Assembly (NCBI GenBank): GCA_020025955.1 | Contig: JAHHRF010000036.1 | Location: 1 to 16,717 of the forward strand | DNA: 16,717 nt | Direction of reading: 5' to 3' | From: Sutterella sp. | GTDB lineage: Bacteria > Pseudomonadota > Gammaproteobacteria > Burkholderiales > Burkholderiaceae_F | Shown here: piece by piece, positions 15,059 through 16,717 of the stretch | Layout of the letters: each line of letters starts with the position of its first letter | Numbering within the stretch: the stretch's first letter is position 1 | Translations under genes and position numbers: made by a program | The notes under the pieces: generated by a model | The model's database searches: none | What the model was told of the DNA's origin: nothing | Seen by the model: only the letters and a program-made list of their open reading frames with translations

Positions 15059-15074
15059 GTCACTTTTCCTTTGT
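15059..15074. repeat. 16-bp direct repeat, copy 1
   Basis: GTCACTTTTCCTTTGT, exact match to 15430-15445. It lies about 280 bp upstream of the first autotransporter ATG on the minus strand. Confidence 0.75.
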
Positions 15075-15429
15075 TGATTGTCCAACAAATCGATAACGGC
15101 AATTTATTGCATTGCGTTTTGCTTATAGTTTTTGTTTAACACCACACCTCCACGCAGTCTCCCTAATCGATCCCACAACGGCACACACCTCGAACACAAA
15201 GAAATGGCGCAAGTCCCTTTATTTTTCAGGCAATTCCTGATGATTCATTTTTATCCTCTAAGAGGTAGGACATTTCTTCCAAAAACACCACATCGTGTGC
15301 CGCGTTCAATTTTTTGTCCACATTGGGTGCTTTCGAGCGGGTTTTTTTACCTACTCCGAATAAGCGTTTTTCCCTAGATTTTCGTCTTTCTTTATCGCAT
15401 TCTTAGGACAAATTAATGGGGAAAGTTGC

Positions 15430-15445
15430 GTCACTTTTCCTTTGT
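15430..15445. repeat. 16-bp direct repeat, copy 2
   Basis: Same sequence as 15059-15074; flanking bases differ. No recombinase gene or element boundary is seen around either copy. Confidence 0.75.
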
Positions 15446-15682
15446 CAGTTTCGTCCTTTTCCTTCTCGCAGAGGGAAAGCCAATAAACGAATTCAGGGTA
15501 TATTTGAAACCTCTTGTGCGAGAAGACTTTTAGCGCGTTAGCGTTTCCCATGGGGCTTGAAATTTTGTGGACACTATTCGATTTCAACCCCACCCCTGCC
15601 CTTCCCTTCTCGGAGTGGGATATTGCATTTTGTCTCAGTAGTAACCCCTACCTATAAAGGTAAAAATTCCCTCTAAAGCGCG

Positions 15683-15718
15683 AAAAAAAACGGCCTGACC
15701 GATAGATCAGACCGTTTT
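15683..15718 (-). terminator. Second (distal) terminator hairpin of the upstream autotransporter
   Basis: AAAACGGCCTGA (15687-15698) and TCAGACCGTTTT (15707-15718) pair, with a C/A mismatch on the plus strand that becomes U-G in minus-strand RNA. The minus strand then has a run of eight T (15690-15683). The stem shares the GGCCTGA/TCAGACC core with the terminator at 11163-11197. Confidence 0.78.
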
Positions 15719-15719
15719 C

Positions 15720-15759
15720 AAAAAATTGGGTACCCCTACACCGTTGGCAGGGGTACCCA
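15720..15759 (-). terminator. First (proximal) terminator hairpin of the upstream autotransporter
   Basis: A perfect 11-bp stem TGGGTACCCCT (15727-15737) / AGGGGTACCCA (15749-15759) is followed on the minus strand by AATTTTTT. It lies about 25 bp past the stop at 15785. With the hairpin at 15683-15718 it makes a tandem terminator. Confidence 0.82.
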
Positions 15760-15781
15760 GTTTTCCAAATAAAATGGGCAG

Positions 15782-16696
15782 GGCTTAGAAGTTCTTCGTG
15801 AAGCGCACTAAGACCGAATGCTCACGCATCGTGCCGGTGCCGCCCGTAAAGCGATAGCGAGCAGCCACTTCGTACTCAGGCTTCTTGGCGTCAAACCCGA
15901 TGGTGCCGGAGACCGTGTTCCCTTGCATGTCGCGAAGGACAGGGGCCGCCGCCGGGTTCGACTGACTCGTCACACGCATCACATGGCTCCCCGCCGACTG
16001 GGTATAGGTCACGTCCGCGTACGGCGTCACATCCCAACCCTTCACACGACGGTTCGGGGCTTCCACGGTGACACCCACCGGCATATCCACCATACGTAAG
16101 CGACGGATCTTGCGGGTATCCACCACGTTGCCGTTGACGGTAACGTCGTATTCGCCACCCTGGATAAAGCCCACGTTAAAGCCGATATGAGGCAACACAT
16201 CGTAGCCCTTGGCGACTTCAAAGCGCTTGCTCGCTTCCCCACCGAAGGTCAACATACGCATGGCGACGTTGGCCTTGGCGTTGTCACGCGACAAGTGGTT
16301 CATCTGGTAGACGTAACCGACATGGCCCTTAAAGAGCTGAGCCCCGTGACGGTAAGCCCCGTAGATATAGGCGCCCACGTCGTGGAGGTGCGCATGGGTA
16401 CCGGCCCAACGGTCGGTGGTCTTACCCGTGCCCTTACTCATCGAGAAGGCCACGCCAATCAAACCTTGGTTTTCTTCACCGACGATACGGTCATGACCGA
16501 TGGTCATACCGAGACGACGGTACTTATAGCCTACGTGTTCGCCAGCACGGTGATTTTCACCGAAGGCATCCACCCAGAGGGTACGACCGAATTCAATGTC
16601 CTTGAATTTGGCCAAGCGACCCGCACGCGAATACATCGATTCAGCGGCTTGCTTCCCGTGGTTGAACGTCCCTTCCGGATTCATCGGGGTGTCCAT
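15782..16696 (-). repeat. Autotransporter barrel cassette, copy 2 of the 915-bp duplication
   Basis: Partner of 11203-12117 with two synonymous differences. Beyond 16696 the two genes differ at once: the first encodes F-D-G-S-L before the shared block and the second V-D-G-D-L. Confidence 0.92.
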
Positions 16697-16717
16697 CAAA
16701 TCCCCATCAACGCTGGG
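15785..16717 (-). CDS. Autotransporter beta-barrel domain, partial (passenger beyond the window edge)
   Basis: The frame is open to the right edge, so this is the last 310 residues of a longer protein; the TTG/ATG near 16699-16694 is internal, not a start. From M-D-T-P-M-N-P to the terminal F-T-K-N-F it is identical to the barrel of the autotransporter at 11206-14778 and should form the same outer-membrane pore. The few residues visible upstream (P-S-V-D-G-D-L) differ from the first gene, showing that linker and presumably passenger have diverged. It ends with tandem terminators at 15683-15759, so the two genes are probably separate transcription units. The passenger's identity cannot be seen. 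Confidence 0.92.
   Translation of the reverse strand, partial: PSVDGDLMDTPMNPEGTFNHGKQAAESMYSRAGRLAKFKDIEFGRTLWVDAFGENHRAGEHVGYKYRRLGMTIGHDRIVGEENQGLIGVAFSMSKGTGKTTDRWAGTHAHLHDVGAYIYGAYRHGAQLFKGHVGYVYQMNHLSRDNAKANVAMRMLTFGGEASKRFEVAKGYDVLPHIGFNVGFIQGGEYDVTVNGNVVDTRKIRRLRMVDMPVGVTVEAPNRRVKGWDVTPYADVTYTQSAGSHVMRVTSQSNPAAAPVLRDMQGNTVSGTIGFDAKKPEYEVAARYRFTGGTGTMREHSVLVRFTKNF

Larger units (their letters stand above)
14984..15680. other. AT-rich noncoding region between the two autotransporters
   Basis: About 700 bp with no gene I can support: short reading frames on both strands have no family resemblance, no good start signals, and low-complexity composition. It holds a 16-bp direct repeat (GTCACTTTTCCTTTGT at 15059-15074 and 15430-15445), an 11-bp palindrome CCTCTAAGAGG (15255-15265), and scattered GGACA/TGTCC words. 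It may be a long control region or the remains of a deleted gene. Confidence 0.55.

Noticed and set aside
15059..15445. 16-bp direct repeats as ends of an inserted element or attachment sites
   Set aside because: No recombinase, terminal inverted repeats or cargo gene lie between the copies.
15132..15593. Two ~80-codon open frames (15132-15377 plus, 15351-15593 minus) in the autotransporter spacer
   Set aside because: Low complexity, no homology I recognise, no ribosome binding site, and composition matches noncoding AT-rich DNA.

Overview
The window looks like part of a betaproteobacterial chromosome. The order glnD, cysE, trmJ, suhB, mutS is ordinary Burkholderiales housekeeping content. 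Large ESPR-type autotransporters and GCTAAAAT-like -10 boxes also fit a gut-associated Sutterellaceae-type organism. The genus is an inference from gene content and style, not from a search.

Layout, left to right. Positions 1-2069 form an accessory module: a minus-strand gene for a Schlafen/AlbA_2-type ATP-binding regulator with its own terminator. A noncoding stretch of about 520 bp follows, filled with GTTTACAGTT half-sites; a three-site arrangement occurs twice with identical spacing. Positions 2070-4718 hold glnD (PII uridylyltransferase). Convergent to it, on the minus strand, are cysE (serine acetyltransferase) and trmJ (tRNA 2'-O-methyltransferase). A divergent promoter region at 6428-6698 separates trmJ from suhB (inositol-monophosphatase family). 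mutS (mismatch repair) and a GntR/FCD regulator follow on the plus strand, each with its own promoter-like -10 box and hairpin terminator.

From 11163 to the right edge is a surface-protein locus on the minus strand. It holds a complete 1190-residue autotransporter and the 3' end of a second one, separated by about 1 kb of mostly AT-rich noncoding DNA. The last 915 bp of the two genes are identical except for two synonymous changes. The similarity stops abruptly 3 bp beyond the stop codon on one side and just before the proline-rich linker on the other. This suggests recent duplication or ongoing gene conversion of the beta-barrel cassette beneath different passengers.

Most housekeeping genes appear to be single-gene transcription units bounded by strong intrinsic terminators. 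The two points most worth follow-up are the half-site array beside the AlbA_2 gene and the shared barrel cassette of the two autotransporters.
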